Source: Hydractinia symbiolongicarpus (lineage: Eukaryota > Cnidaria > Hydrozoa > Anthoathecata > Hydractiniidae). Taken from it: a DNA stretch of 64,000 nucleotides. A program made the translations under genes and the position numbers. Below are positions 1 to 13,200 of this stretch, piece by piece. A model generated the notes under the pieces. It was not told where the DNA came from. It did not search any database and worked only from the letters and a program-made list of their open reading frames with translations. Each line of letters opens with the position of its first letter. Positions within the stretch are counted from its first letter, which is position 1. Location of the stretch: positions 1,984,001-2,048,000 of the forward strand of contig NC_079889.1 of the NCBI RefSeq assembly GCF_029227915.1, in the 5' to 3' direction.

Positions 1-3000
1 AAAAATTTATTATCACCTTCAAATGAAAAGTGCATTTCCTGTCCCGAATCCGATTCGGTCAATTCTCGCGACGGCTTTGCTTTTGATTGCTTTCGAGTGC
101 GATTTGTTTTGTTATGCTTTACCCAAGGTCGACTTTTCTCATTCTTATTCTTTGAACCATTTTGCCTTGAATGGCGTCGCTGATTTTTGCGACTGGTTGC
201 CATGGGAGCAGGTAAGTTTCTGACGGTGGATCTTTTGTCGCCTCCGTCACCATGACCACTATCACTGTCGCTCGACAACTTTTGATTTGCAGGCCTAAGA
301 ACAAACACAGTAAAAAAGAGACAATAATTTTGGTTCTAATAATGTTGAAGTGATAAACTAATACTTTTGTATTTATTTTCTCAAATTTGTGATAAAAATA
401 ACAGTTAAAAATGCGTTCAAACCTTTCTTGAGATCTTCCACTCGGCGGCGGTACGTTAGCTCTAATATCTGCGAAAGTGAACCCGAATTTTTTTGGTTGA
501 TTATCGTTACCTAACAAATAAACAAAAAGCCGAGGGTTGAAATAATAATTTAAAAAGGGTGGAACATATCATGAAGTACAACATATAGTTGCTGAAAAAT
601 TGTGAGGCGTTTCTTAAAAAATCTACCACGACGAAACAGGGAGATTCTAGTCTAAATTCAAAATTTAAAGTAAAGCTTTATAAGCCTCACTTAATTGCAG
701 CTGTCAATAAGACTAAACATTGTTGTTGTTCTTTGAAATATAATTAACTATTCTTTCCTACAAAGCCACATTTCAAGAGCAATACGATGTTTTGTAGGGA
801 AGCTAATGTCATATACATTTACTTTGATGTACTAATCAAAACACTGATTTACTTTTCCCAAACGCCCTTTCCAGTTTACCTCGATGTTTGGTTCTTGTAT
901 TGTCTTGCACAGCAACCCACGATCCAGTGTTATGTGTCGACGACATGAAGGGGTAGCGTTCTTTATCAAGTAAGACAGTTAAAACTTCTTCAACTCTTTT
1001 ATCTTCAGTTCGGGCATGGGTAAGCAAGGCAAGAGCTAAGTCTCTGCGGTGGTGACGGATGCTCTCACATAGCATTGGCTGTTTTTGATCTACCGCGTTA
1101 CTCGATAGACCTGCATATAATCAAATACAATAAAAAGCAATTAAAAATTCGCTACTTAATTTCTATACGTGTTCTTTCAAAAGAAACATTTTGTAAAAAT
1201 CGAAACTCTAAAAAATTATCTTTTGCTGAAATGCAATTTCGACAAGTCACATTTCGACAAAACTCACATTTCGACAAAACTCACTATTTCCACAAAACTC
1301 TCTATATCGACTAAACTCGCTATTTTGACGAAATTCGCTATTTCAAAAAAATTCAATATTTTCACAAAACTTTAGTTTCGAAGAAACTCACTATTTTGAC
1401 AACACACGCTACTTCGACAATGTATGTTCGTTAAAACAAAAACAAACAAGTAACAAACCTAAAGAGACCAAAGCACATTGATAGCCTAGTATTTCGTCTT
1501 CTTCATATTTCTTGCACGCGTCAGCAAATTGATATACGTTTCCATGCAAAACTGTAGAAGACACCTGTACACCACATAAAACTTCAAAGGTAAACGTAGC
1601 CATAATAAGGGCTAGCACACTGTCTCCACGCAACATTGGGTTGGCTAACATCTTTTTAGCTTGATATCGAATGAATGCCAATCGCTCGTCTGTTATTCGA
1701 ATGTTCTTTAGTTTTTCATACAGTGACATTTCTAGACAGCTTAACTTAACCTAAAAAACAAGATATTATGAAAAAAATATTTTTTTACAACTGAGACATA
1801 AGTGTTCTACCTTGTTTAACAGACGTGCATTTTCTTTATAATTTATTCCTCTCAAAAACAAAATACGAACTTCAGACCTTTCAAATTTTTTTATGTAGGG
1901 TAGCAATAGAAACATCAGTTTTGATTTATACAGAAAAAATCTGTTGTTGATCAAATGATGGACAAATTTCTAACGGTTGAGAAAAAGACTTTAAAACCCA
2001 AAAAACTAACTTAACTCACTTCTTCGTTGTTGGTTTGCGCGGGCAAGCGAGGCACGGTTAACCCCAAAATGGCCAGTTCAAATGCGACAGTCTCGTTCCC
2101 AGGACTTTTCATGACCATTTCACAAAGGTTATTTGCTTTTTCTGTGATGAAGGAAAAATTAATGACGCCTGATTGAACTTTATCCGGATAGGAGAAAATT
2201 ATTTTCTTAGCCAATATCGAAGCTAGCTTTGAAGCCTTGGTGACGAAACCATGGCAACACATAGCTTGCGTAAGTTTATTAACGACTTGGAATTCGTCCA
2301 TGTTGGCTGGCAACGCTGAAGTGACGTCATTGTACATTTTTTCAATATTGACGCCACTGACATCGTCATATTTTGCCGACCTTTTTGTAAATAAAAAGAC
2401 GGCATTTATACAATTATTCAGTGGATAGCGTTTGCATATTTAAAGCACATTTTTGCATAATGAGAGAAAGTAAGAAAAATAAAGTATAAATTATGTACTT
2501 TGAGGAAAATTTAGCGAGTGTAGGCGAACTTGGCGAGTTTTTGTCAATTTCGCGAAAATTAATTCATTAAATTATTGGGAAACTTGTTGTTAGCGAAATT
2601 CAAAGAAATTAATTCTTGCGATTTTTTTTTTCTTTCTGAAAAACGATTTACACTTTTTTTACCCCACTTTTAGCACTTATCTTTGACATGTGAACATTAA
2701 ACTGCTTTATATATGTCTCCTACACATAAATGTCTTTGAAATTCTTTTTTCGCAAAATTTAAATCTTGTGCAACATTAGGATTTGTTCACTTCACGAAAA
2801 TTAAAAATAATTTATTTCATGAAAAAGATCACTTAAAAATGAACACTCTGAAGGTAGTTATCACAACGTGCAAGATTATTTTCCTGTTAATATACTCAAT
2901 ATACTTCCTATTTTAAATAAAATGTTAAATGAAGCATAACGTTAACAGTACTGAATTTACCTTGCCATTATTGACAATTCCTTGTTTGATTCTAAAAAAA

Positions 3001-6000
3001 TACTCACAAAAATTAGGTTACGTTGTGTCATTACACTCAGTGACAATAACAGGGTTCAGACAAAGGCTGACAAAATAAATTCCCTGAGTTTCCCTGAGTT
3101 TTTAGTCGTTTTGAAGGTATTTTTCCCTAAAACTGACCTAGCTTTGGTACCTTTTTTCCCTAAGCAAATATAAGTAGAAAACGTTAAATGTCAAATGTAA
3201 ATCTTGTTACTCTAACAAATTGTAATAAACAAAATTGTCAGATATAAGACCTACATTTATTTGTTGAAAACAATACATAACTTGGCATAACTAAATATTA
3301 GAGCTGGGCATCATCAACAGGTAAAATTATAATCCCTTTAAGAATCTTAAAGATTATTTCGATTTAAACAGATTTAGAGCCTAAAAGGTGGTAAAGCTGA
3401 CAAAAAAATTCCCTGAACTTTTCCTAAATTGGGAAAAAAAATTTTTTTTTTCCTGAGTTTCCCTGAATTTTTTTAGAAAAGACCTTTTTGCCAGGCTTTC
3501 CAGGGTCTGCCTGAACCCTGAATATACCTTATACTCGCTCTTCTATATTCTGCTAACATTTTGGGTGTTCTCCACTAGATGGAGTACTCCAAGCGGAATG
3601 TTTTAAAACATTTTGATGGGCAGGCACAATTAAAATTAATTTCATACTTAGTCATAATTTTGTATGATTTTTCAGCTCCTTGTGGTATATATTTGCAAGT
3701 GGAGCCTTTAACATTGAGAAACTCGTCATTCTTAAAGTGGATACAAATATAAATGATGTGGAAGGGGGATAGAAAATGCCACGCCCATTTTCTTATTACC
3801 CCCATAGCTATTATAACTAAACTTATAAGAAAAATTAGAAAAAAATCGATCCTAGGTTCCAGGTTTAAATCCGTAACAAAATGTGGCACAACAGTTTTAT
3901 AGGCATTTTTTAAATCTGGAAGAAATAATCAACTCGTCAATACTACGCAGCAGAGAGAAGCAACGTAATGCCAATAACAAAATAAGAGACATCACATACT
4001 GTCAAATATAGTCAGTTGCTCATAGTAAATATCCCAATCTACATCACAAGCTGCTACAGCTTGATTGAATCCAGTGAATGCTTTTGTAAGACTCTCCTCC
4101 TCACGTGTTTGTCCTGCTGCTGATTGCTGGTTACGATCTATAAACAAAATGACACCATATGTATTTAAAAAAAACATTGTTCAAAATCAAGAATATAATT
4201 TACTTTACAACATCAACACTGTACGATAACCTTTCACATAAGATTATAAAAAACTTGGATCGTAAACAAACACAAAACGTTTACAATAGGTATTTTTAAA
4301 AACAAGGTCCTTGCTCAGATTTTATGGAATAAAGAAAAATTCTGACACGTTCCTTTGCTGTATAAAATTTACTTTTAATTTTAAATTTCCCCTAGCGTTT
4401 GTCTTGATAATTCTATTATTAAAGTTATATTATATGGATTCAAAAATTCTGTAAAATTTCTCTTTTCAGATGTAAATTTAACAAACTAAGAAAATATATG
4501 ATCACAAGAGGCAAAGAAACCATATAAAGATTTCCAATAAATTTATTTTATAGATGTTGAATTTGACATATTAAAACCGGACTAATCTTTATATTTTAAT
4601 TCTATCCAGATTCACTGTTGCAAACAGGAATATATATACTTAAAGACAAAACAGTGTTTTGGATAACCATGTTAAAAAAACAAACCATTCTTTATGGCTG
4701 CAGTTTCGATTTGATGATTCCAAACTTGCAACTGGTACTTCATATTTAACTTTTCTTCAGCAGGCAAATATGGCACCATGACGGCCAGCTCCCATAGAAG
4801 CACAATTTCTTCCATTAGGTGGGCAGAGGCGTAACGACAAATGTGATGGGCAGATGAATGTAAGCCTTGTACGCTATCCATGTTGAAACCTAGATCATAT
4901 TTCGTAAAAAAAAAACAGACTTAAGATTGGCTTCAACTAGAGAATATGTGGAAAACATGCAGGTGTAAGGATATCCGCAAAGATTCCAACATTTATCTGT
5001 TTTTTTCCTCATTAAACAGAGGTAAAGCTAAATACTTCTACTGTATATTTTTTGTGACATATGCATAGAAAATATATTTTCAATGTTGTTTTTTTTGTTT
5101 GCTTTACCTGCTCGTTGTCTTGAAGCATGACTTCTAGACATGTTGTTGTATGTAGATTTCCAATATAAAATCATTTGAATGCAGTTCAAACATTCCTCTG
5201 TTATAATGTTTAACAGGTTCGATGCATTTTGATCACCTTTAGCAAACATATGGCGTACAATGGATAACAAGTTCCACATAGGTTCTGGATCATGACTTTG
5301 AAATGATCGCACAAAATTAGACCTAAAATATTTTGCATTGAAAGAATTATGACTTTAAAATGACAAATATCACATTTTTAAATATACAAACAAACAAACA
5401 AACAAACAAACAAATAAATGAAACACTAGACTGTTCCAACAACATTTCGGTACATTTTTTCATCTTACCATTCCAGAGATACTGGTGGTGCAGATGTCAA
5501 AAATGTTGAATTGATATCAACAACAACTAACGGCGCTCCTCCACAAAATCGCCCAAGAATTTTCTTAATATTTTCTCGTAAAGAGATCTCATCAAGAACC
5601 CATTTGGCATTCTCAGACAGTGATGCACCTGCTGTCGGGTCTAAAGTAATAATTGGAATGACATGTTATGGACATTACTATTTTAAACTTGACATTACCA
5701 GGTTTGAAAACAACTGCAATCCTATATCAATTGATTTCTAGCTCCTCCGGGCTTGCATATAGACAGACTTTCAAACTCTCTTCACAACATTTACCCAAAT
5801 TCCATCCCTCTATAAATAGCCCCCTGAAATATATTTCGAGAAAGTTCCTTTAAAACTCAGAGTGCAGTTTGAAATTAAAATTTTTATGTAAGATTTTGAT
5901 AAAATTTGTGTTGGTCAATTTCTCAAAAATTTAAAAGTTACTTGTGCTAATAATAATCAAAAAGGCTGCATATACCCTTCTAAAGTAATAATATATGTTA

Positions 6001-9000
6001 CATAGTCAATATTTCAGCAGTCAGTGCTACGTAAAAGACACAAATCTTACCTGGTGCTCCATCAAGTAAATTAATGGCAGATTCTTTTGAAGACAGAAGT
6101 TCGTCAAGAAGACGTTGCGCTGTTGGTAAAATCTTAAAAATACAAGCATAGAATAAAGGACTTATATAGTAATCAATGTACATGTTAGAATACATGCCAC
6201 TCAAATTTTACATGATTATATATCCTCTAATCTTCAATTTACTGTGATTTATTATGACTTTTAAGCAAATTAATTTCTGCGCACGCATGCACATGACCTT
6301 ATTCAAATTCTTCATCAGCATATCAAGCTTTACACTACTGACGTCTTCAAACTTTTATTTTACTTTCTCTTATAAAACACTGCCGTGTATTTAAAATGCA
6401 AAGTGAATGTATTTGCTTTATTTTTAAGTAGATGAAAATCTACACAAGCCCTTACGAAACCATGCCACTGTTAACATGTCACATATATATGTAAATATTT
6501 TAAGCAACGTAAGACAATGAATGAACACCATCCACCAGCTAAAAACTGTTAGAATCTGGAGGAGGGTTATAAACTTAACAGAAAAAATACTGTAAAAGGG
6601 GCCAAATTCTGGACCTAAAGAAGGGATATTTTCTTTCTTGAAAAAAAGTGGATTGCATTAAAAAGATGCCAAATTTAACAGAATTAAACTTTTTAAATAA
6701 ACAGTAAAAATTTAAGTCAATTGATAGAATAAAAAGTTTTTCATACCTGTTGTGGAAGCTCAGTGATGAGGTATTGTGCAAACTTTTGCAACTGATCTCG
6801 TTCTAGGCGTGTCAATGACTCAGACACAGGGGCTCGAAGTGATACTTCACTTTTATTAAAGATTCGATATAGACACACAGCAGTAGCATGCTCACACCAT
6901 GTAGCTGAATCTCGACAAGAACAATGACAAGAAGTAATGTGCCCTCTGTCAAATGTAATTGCAACATTATATACTTGCTTTGCTGGTGTGTGTGACACAG
7001 GCTGTGTCACAACACCATTTAAGTGAAAACCTAAAAAAAAAAAAATGTCGCATGCTAACATTGATCTAAGAGATCATATCCATGTTTGTTTTGAAAATAA
7101 TTGTTTCGATTTGTATTATATTTTGTTTAAAACGATCTCTATACAATTCTAAAAGCAATTTTAAAAATAATTTTTACCAAAAAATCATTTCAAATTCATT
7201 TTAATTTGTTTCAAAATAGTTTTAAATCGCTGAGTTGAATTGAAAATCATCTTGTAATTACTTCCACATTTTGTTTCTAAATTTCATCATTCTCGGCTTA
7301 ACGTCCGTTTTCCATGCTAGCATGGGTTGGATGGGGTATATTAATGACCCTTTTCCAATCCTATCTAGACTGTGTTAGATCTAAACTCAACTTCCGCTGT
7401 ATCAAGTCTGTCCTTATAAGTCTTTCTCGGTCTGCCTCTAGGCTTTGCCCCAGGAACTATCAAGTCTCTACACTTTCTTATCCAATTATCCTCCTCCATT
7501 CTTTCCAAGTGCCCCAGCCAATTCAATCTTCTTATCTGGATAACATCTTTAATTCTACGGATACTTAGCCTGCTTCTTCGCTCATCTAAACTCTTTCTGT
7601 CTCTCAGACTGGCGTTTCTAAATTTGTTTTTTAAATAGTTTTTCAATCTGATCCTATTCGTTTCTTTTCATAAAACAAACTAAAAATCATTTTAAAAATG
7701 ATGATAAAATCTCAGAAAACGATCATTTCAATTAGGTATGAAAGGTAAAAAAGTTGTGGAAATGGTCCTTAAAACAACTAAAGCCTTTGCCTAGCAAGTA
7801 ACAACATCATTATAAGGTTCTTATTTGCTAGGGAAAGGTTTACGTCTTTATTCTTGGTACGGTATATATAATATATTTAAAAAATTTTTGATAATGAACT
7901 TTGTGTATATATACATATGAATCTTTTTTACCTATTTGAAGGACATCTTTCACATTGCCAGATTTTGCTAAGACATCACCAAGTTTGAACTTGTCATTTG
8001 AACCACATGCTAAGCAGGAATACAAACGTATCTCCTCTTCATTTTCAGGAAAAGACCAAAATGCAATTCTTCGTTGTAGACCTTCAGGAATGGGTGGTGT
8101 ATAATGCTCAACAATCTCAAATGGATAATTCCTTGCAACAGATCTTGCACTTATTTCAATCAGTGATAAAAGCTGAAAGAGAAAAAAACTGTCAATAATA
8201 AAAACCAAGTGTGATTTTTTTACAATTTTCCAGCAATAAAATTTTAAGGTTACCAAAACGTAATCCCACTCAAATTTAAAATAAAGTCATTTTCTTCATC
8301 ATTACATTTTAAGTTTGAAAAAAATTAACCAATTTATAACTTTAATTACTTAACAAAGTCAACAATATATACATTTTTCTACTAAAACTTTTTTTTTCTT
8401 TTCGTTCTTACAAATAGCCTTGACCACATAACTCACAAGTATTTCTATTTGTTTGTACATATTTGTTTTGCAAACAATAGTTTGTAGAAACAGAGTTATA
8501 CAGAGATTTTTTTAACTATTGTATATACAGTATAAAGTGCCTAGTCCAATGCTGGTATCAGTTAGGTTAGTATGTAATAGACTCAACTGTCATTATAAAG
8601 TTGGTAGATTTAATCTTAGGATTGGCAATGTATAGACCCTTATGGAAACAATTGCAAGGGTACTTCTCTCAAAATTAGTAACCTACAGAAAATATAAATC
8701 ACTACTACCGTATAGCGCACGTTTCGTGAAAATTATTGGTTAGGACGGTTGAAATATTTTGGGGTAACTGATTTGCCCTAACTGTTTTCTTAACACACTT
8801 TTACTACTTTTGCAATTGCACACAAACAAAAGAAAAAAAAAACAGAAATAAGTGACGCTAGTTTCTTCTTAGGATAAAAACATACCTCATGTTTTCTGTT
8901 ACATATATCTTTTTCTTTCTCAACAGGATTAGGCGATGGACACTTCCAACCAGCCCAATTTAAAACCTGATCAGAGTCAGAGATCCAAGAACATACGGAA

Positions 9001-9104
9001 TCTTCCTCCTCAAATTGTTCACTGTCATCAAAGGACACAATATCCACATCACTACCATCAACTAATATTACATTCTCCATGTCAGCTTGTTGTATCATCC
9101 ACAT
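1..9104 (-). CDS. ZSWIM8: ZSWIM8 (EBAX/Dorado) Cullin-RING substrate receptor, 5' portion, 13 exons
   Basis: ZSWIM8 is a substrate receptor of a Cullin-RING E3 ligase, known from animals for target-directed microRNA degradation and for clearing misfolded proteins. Exons recovered on the minus strand: 9104-8886, 8172-7932, 7030-6747, 6132-6051, 5640-5469, 5322-5108, 4889-4686, 4137-4000, 2380-2020, 1750-1459, 1110-853, 468-423 and 294 to beyond 1. Phases agree at every junction except 4000/2380, so at least one exon between those two is missing from this model. About 935 residues are seen. The N-terminus is acidic (DDSEQFEEEDSVCSW). The SWIM motif C190-x-C192-x6-C199-x-H201 lies in exon 3, followed by SESLTRLERDQLQKFAQYL and LPTAQRLLDELLSS, near-identical to vertebrate ZSWIM8. 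Exons 5-11 keep family blocks such as WNLLSIVRHMF and RDLALALL. Exons 12-13 are basic and Ser/Arg-rich. Start M1 or M9 is uncertain. The C-terminal part lies left of the window. Confidence 0.93.
1234..1425. repeat. Degenerate 17-18 bp tandem repeat in ZSWIM8 intron
   Basis: About ten imperfect copies of a unit close to ATTTCGACAAAACTCACT follow one another, diverging progressively (TTCCACAAAACTCTCT, TTTTGACGAAATTCGCT). The array sits between the coding exons at 1459-1750 and 853-1110. No coding potential is evident. Confidence 0.75.
2381..3999. other. ZSWIM8 intron interval with at least one unidentified exon
   Basis: The flanking exons (4137-4000 and 2380-2020) do not agree in phase if joined directly, so a short exon of length 3n+1 is expected here; in other animals this part of the protein is long and poorly conserved. 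I could not find it. The interval holds repeated CCCTGAGTTT-type runs near 3080-3110 and 3400-3475. An open minus frame at 3575-3889 looks hydrophobic and non-homologous, probably repeat-derived. Confidence 0.5.
5388..5416. repeat. (AAAC)n microsatellite
   Basis: About seven tandem CAAA units in the intron between ZSWIM8 exons 5 and 6. Confidence 0.9.
7266..7646 (-). mobile_element. LINE 3' end with RT C-terminal fragment in ZSWIM8 intron
   Basis: The minus strand encodes a 93-codon open fragment containing RRLNWLGHLERMEEDNW followed by RGRPRKTYKDRLDT. This is the characteristic C-terminal tail of many non-LTR reverse transcriptase polyproteins. The element ends toward 7266-7330 with a tail (CCATGCTAGCATGGGTTGG on the plus strand) that I recognise as a widespread invertebrate LINE/SINE 3' end. 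It lies within ZSWIM8 intron 2 in the same orientation as the gene. No RT core is present, so this is a 5'-truncated copy. Confidence 0.8.
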
Positions 9105-9487
9105 AATTTTACGACATTTTGCTTTGTGTGTATATATTTATAACAATTTATAACATTTAACTAGTGGCAATATTTCATTTATTTGTAGTTGCTATAAAGA
9201 CGAAAATATAAGTACTGACCTGTGATGGAAGTCTGCTTTCGTTTAAGACTTCCATCTCTAATGTATTTGGCAAATTCTAATGGAGATCACTTTTGAATTT
9301 TTTAATTTTTGTTTTTTATTCTTTTTCTTTTCAATTTTCACAGATTATAAATGTTACTATGTTTGATTGAGCTGAGGCAGTCTAAGGTTTATCATTTTTT
9401 GTTTCTTTTTTGTTCTAGTGGCCCCCAGTGGAAACAATCCACTATCTATAGGTTTTTGTGATTTTCTGGGCTAGCCACTTTAAATAT

Positions 9488-9513
9488 TTATTATTATTAT
9501 TATTATTATTATC
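9488..9513. repeat. (ATT)n microsatellite
   Basis: About nine tandem TTA units just before the LINE-tail fragment. Confidence 0.9.
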
Positions 9514-9520
9514 TCCAGAT

Positions 9521-9645
9521 GAGAAGACTAGTTCCTGGGCAGATCGAGAAAGACTTAGTAGGAGGAGGTAATAAGGACAGACTTGATGCAGGGAAATTAG
9601 AGTTTTGATCTAACACAGTCTAGATTAGATTGGTAGAGGATAACT
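9521..9645 (+). mobile_element. LINE 3' tail fragment, second copy
   Basis: The stretch with GATCGAGAAAGACTTA, GGACAGACTTGATGCAGG and GATCTAACACAGTCTAGAT aligns by eye with the reverse complement of 7365-7450. It therefore belongs to the same LINE family as the element at 7266-7646, in the opposite orientation. An internal insertion of about 12 bases (AGGAGGAGGTAA) distinguishes it. Confidence 0.65.
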
Positions 9646-9953
9646 TACTCATCAGAAACGATGCTACGTTAGTTTACTAAAACTAACACTCTAAAACACT
9701 ACTGGTAAGTAGTGAAAAAGTAGCTAGTATTTATGATTATTAAATTTAGTATCTCAGAATATAGGCCAGCAATACAAAAAGAATGATATATTGTTCGAAA
9801 ATTAAAGAAAACAAACTCTGCTCTGCTCTGCTCTCATCTGTTCCTTCAACTATCTGTTTCGTTGTTGTCTCGATTTTCCCTATTTAGCAATTTGTTGACC
9901 AGCATCGAGTAAATCAACACAGAAGACCGTTATTGAAATTGTCTATTTAGAAA

Positions 9954-10140
9954 CGCAGTGGCTATTCATACGTGACCGTACTTAAATATTTTTTTTCTAT
10001 TCGTACGTGACTCTCACGTATTTTAATATTTTTTTTCTATTCGTACGTGACACTCACGTACTCACGTACTTTATCATTATTTTATTTTTTTCTATATCTG
10101 CGATTTTCTATATCTTTTCTTCGTACGTAAAATCTTTTCT
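9954..10140 (+). repeat. Left terminal inverted repeat with subterminal CGTACGTGA repeats
   Basis: The outer ~75 bp match the reverse complement of 13490-13565 almost exactly. A unit of roughly 38 bp (CGTACGTGACTCTCACGTA plus a T-rich spacer) is repeated inward, so the arm has tandem substructure with palindromic cores. Confidence 0.85.
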
Positions 10141-10295
10141 TTCTACTTTCATAAAAAAAAAAGATTTTTTATACTTAGCGTGAAATTTCAATTTGTTATG
10201 AGGAAAGTTTTAGTAGTAGAAACCAGCCTTTTCAACTTCATTACAATTTCAATTGCAAAAAGGCGCGAATAGGACTTCTATGCTGACGAAAGAAA

Positions 10296-13200
10296 ATGGA
10301 GGTCGGGCAGAGTTTTTCGAGCTTCGAGCAGTTAAATGAAGCAATTTGTAGTCATGAAAAAACTAATTATATCCAACTTTATGTCAAGAGTTCTCGTTCT
10401 ATAGAGAGTGCAGCTAACGAAAAAAAAGTATAATACAAACAAATGTGCATGTAATTTCTATCGCTCTACAATGTTACCACGCAGGCACATTTTCAAGTTA
10501 AGGAAATCACTACATGAAGATCTTTTGCGAAGGAGTTATTTCCAACTAGGTGCACTTTGAAACACTTCAAGGACAATCATAGAGTTTTTTCAAATCATGC
10601 TAGTCCCTTGACATCCGAAATCATAGCAACACGTTCGCAAAAAAATCAAGAGAATAAACCAAGAAGTGTCGATGAACAATATCGGGCGTTAAGTGACATT
10701 GGCAAAAAATAGCTGCAGCTGGTTCTGTTCTAGGCTCTAGCAACTTTCATTCAATCTTAACCGAATTAAAGGCCTTCAATAAATATATTCGGGACGGAAA
10801 ACGTGTGAAAGTTATCCTTGATGAAGTTGAATTTAGTAAATCATCCAACACAGGTATATAGTCTGGAGAAAATGACCACTTTTGGTGTGCGTTTGCATGA
10901 ATTAATTTATTTATTTATTATTTAGCTAACTTGATATCAACAACATCTTCGTCAACAGTTGTACGTAACTGCGGTATTGTAACTTCTTCTTCACTGGTTT
11001 CTAAAAAACGTAAGAAGCGTAGAGATCATCTACCTACCTTTGATTTTATGATAGTTTAGATATAAGTTTTTTATTGCTTTCTTAGCTCTCGTTAAAAGCA
11101 ACCATTGTATATCTGGCTCGTCAAATATATCAATTGATTCATTGGATTTTCCTTCATCACGTAAGTGCAACATTTCAAACTTGACATTTGTGAGGATGGT
11201 TCTTGTATTTTTCTTTTAATTTTATGCCATATTTTTTAGATGATCTGATTGAGGATGGATGTGAGGAGAGTGATAAAGTCGAAAAAATTGAAGATGTGAA
11301 GGAAAAACGGTTAAAAAACATGGACAAGATATTTACAGCTTTATGCAAGACAGAGTTGACACGCTTGTATGTCGCTAGTAAAAACGCTTAATTGAAACTA
11401 AAAATGGAAAATTGGATAGTTAGCGGCATAAAATATACTTCAGAACCTCTGACTTAAACGTTAGACCGAATCAACTTGGGTATTTATTTGCAAGTGGTGC
11501 ATTCACAGAACATCAAATTGACATACTGATGGATATGATGAAATTAACCAAAAATCTTCTTGATGTACCAATTGATTATTTAACAAAAGTATTGATTCCC
11601 GAGCTGCTATTAGAAATCACCATACAGGTGTTTAAGATTAATCGTGTCGATGCCGAAAATTACATACAAGAAGGAGGATATGTTGATCCTGCAGTGGTGT
11701 TTGGAAAAAGAAAATGTACGTTGATGGTTAGATACTGTTCAAATAATATGAAACGATTAAAATTGTAAAGTTCAAATTATTGCTATTATAGGGAGTCAAC
11801 ATGAAAAAGCAGGAAAAAAAAAGAAAACCCTCTCACCTACCGGATTGTAAGTCAGATTAAATGTATTGGACAAAATAGTTGATATGATAATGATTTCTTA
11901 ATTTTTATTCATTATCTTTTAATTTATATATTGTAGTGAAATCGAAGTTGCCTAAACTTGGACAAACACAGGTTAAAGGTCATACTGAAAGAGAACTACT
12001 TTGTTCATCACTAACACACTGCCTGGCAGTGAGCGGGACTCGATCTAACATATTGGGACTCGATCTAACATATTGCCGCACGTAGTGTAGTGGGTTCGCC
12101 TGCGGCTCCCAGTTATGGGGACCGCGGATCGAGTCCCGCTTACTGCCAGGCAGTGTGTTAGTGATGAACAAAGTAGTTCTCTTTCAGTATGACTTACACG
12201 CATTATACTCGCCCGTCATGATCAGAGGTCTGATCGGGGTGAAGCATTCTCTGTTGAGAATGAAATACGGATGTGCTATGATAAATATTCACGTATGTAC
12301 AGGTTAAAGGTATTCTTTATAAAGCCGCTATGCTTTTGCACCATAGCGGAGTAACAATGTAACATTAAATACATTTACATATTCATCTGTTCCATAGGAT
12401 CAACGGTAGCAAATACGTTGCCATCGCACACAATTACGACAACAACAGCTTCTCTGGAAATTAAGAAACAAATTCCAAATGGTAATAGAAGGTACTGATC
12501 CATTTAAACAATTATTGTTACCCCTCAATTACATTACTTGTTTTTTATTCAGCTCCAACTATTTCAAACACCTTTTGTGAGGTGAAAGGTGTAAAAAGCC
12601 TTGTTGAATCGAAGCCATTTGAGGATAATAACGATTCGAATTTTAATTGTAAGTACTATAGTCTATAATTCTCTGCAATTTTCTAATTTTAGCGCATTGT
12701 TATATAAAAAATAATTCTTAATTTAGGGTTCTCCCTCATCAAATTGCCACCAAAAATGTGCAAAAAAGGTAGACCGAAAGGGTTTTATACGGCTATTGGC
12801 CTGCCCAACAGAAAAACAAAAGCAAAGATGGTACCATTCGTTAATTTACCGACCAATGATAAAATTAAATGTTAGTTTTACTAAGCTTTTTTGTATATTC
12901 TTTATTTATAATTTTATTTTTCTCTATTTTTAGTGATGTTAGAATGGGTACTAAAAGAAAAGACTACGGCAGACATTTCAGTCATAGTATCTGGAAAGAA
13001 AACAATTACACAGGAAATGATGCAGATAGAATTTTATCCAAAACTGTCTGATCAAGACAAAATCGATTTATCGATGATCCAACACTTGTGTGGTAAAGCT
13101 GCGTGGAAGCATGTTATAAAAAACACAAAAAATAAGAAATGGTTTTGCGAAGTTTGCAACAGCGATCTTTCCGAGGAAACGTCTGTGGGATGTGATGGTT

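Larger units (their letters stand above)
9105..9953. other. Upstream region of ZSWIM8 (candidate promoter / 5' UTR)
   Basis: There is no coding exon here. The region contains a 10-bp perfect hairpin (GATGGAAGTC / GACTTCCATC, 9224-9256), an ATT microsatellite, a LINE-tail fragment and the left target duplication of the MULE-like transposon. A donor-like ACAG/GTCAGT on the minus strand near 9220 could end a 5' UTR exon of ZSWIM8, but this is speculative. Confidence 0.4.

Noticed and set aside
23-223. Plus-strand 66-codon frame with a good donor CAG/GTAAGT at its end
   Set aside because: It is antisense to ZSWIM8 exon 13, which reads open on the minus strand in matching phase and with the expected composition.
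3575-3889. 104-codon minus frame with hydrophobic stretch between ZSWIM8 exons
   Set aside because: No similarity to the family, no phase-compatible donor found; probably repeat sequence.
11980-12171. 63-codon minus frame
   Set aside because: It lies entirely in the hairpin/tRNA-like foldback and owes its openness to that structure.
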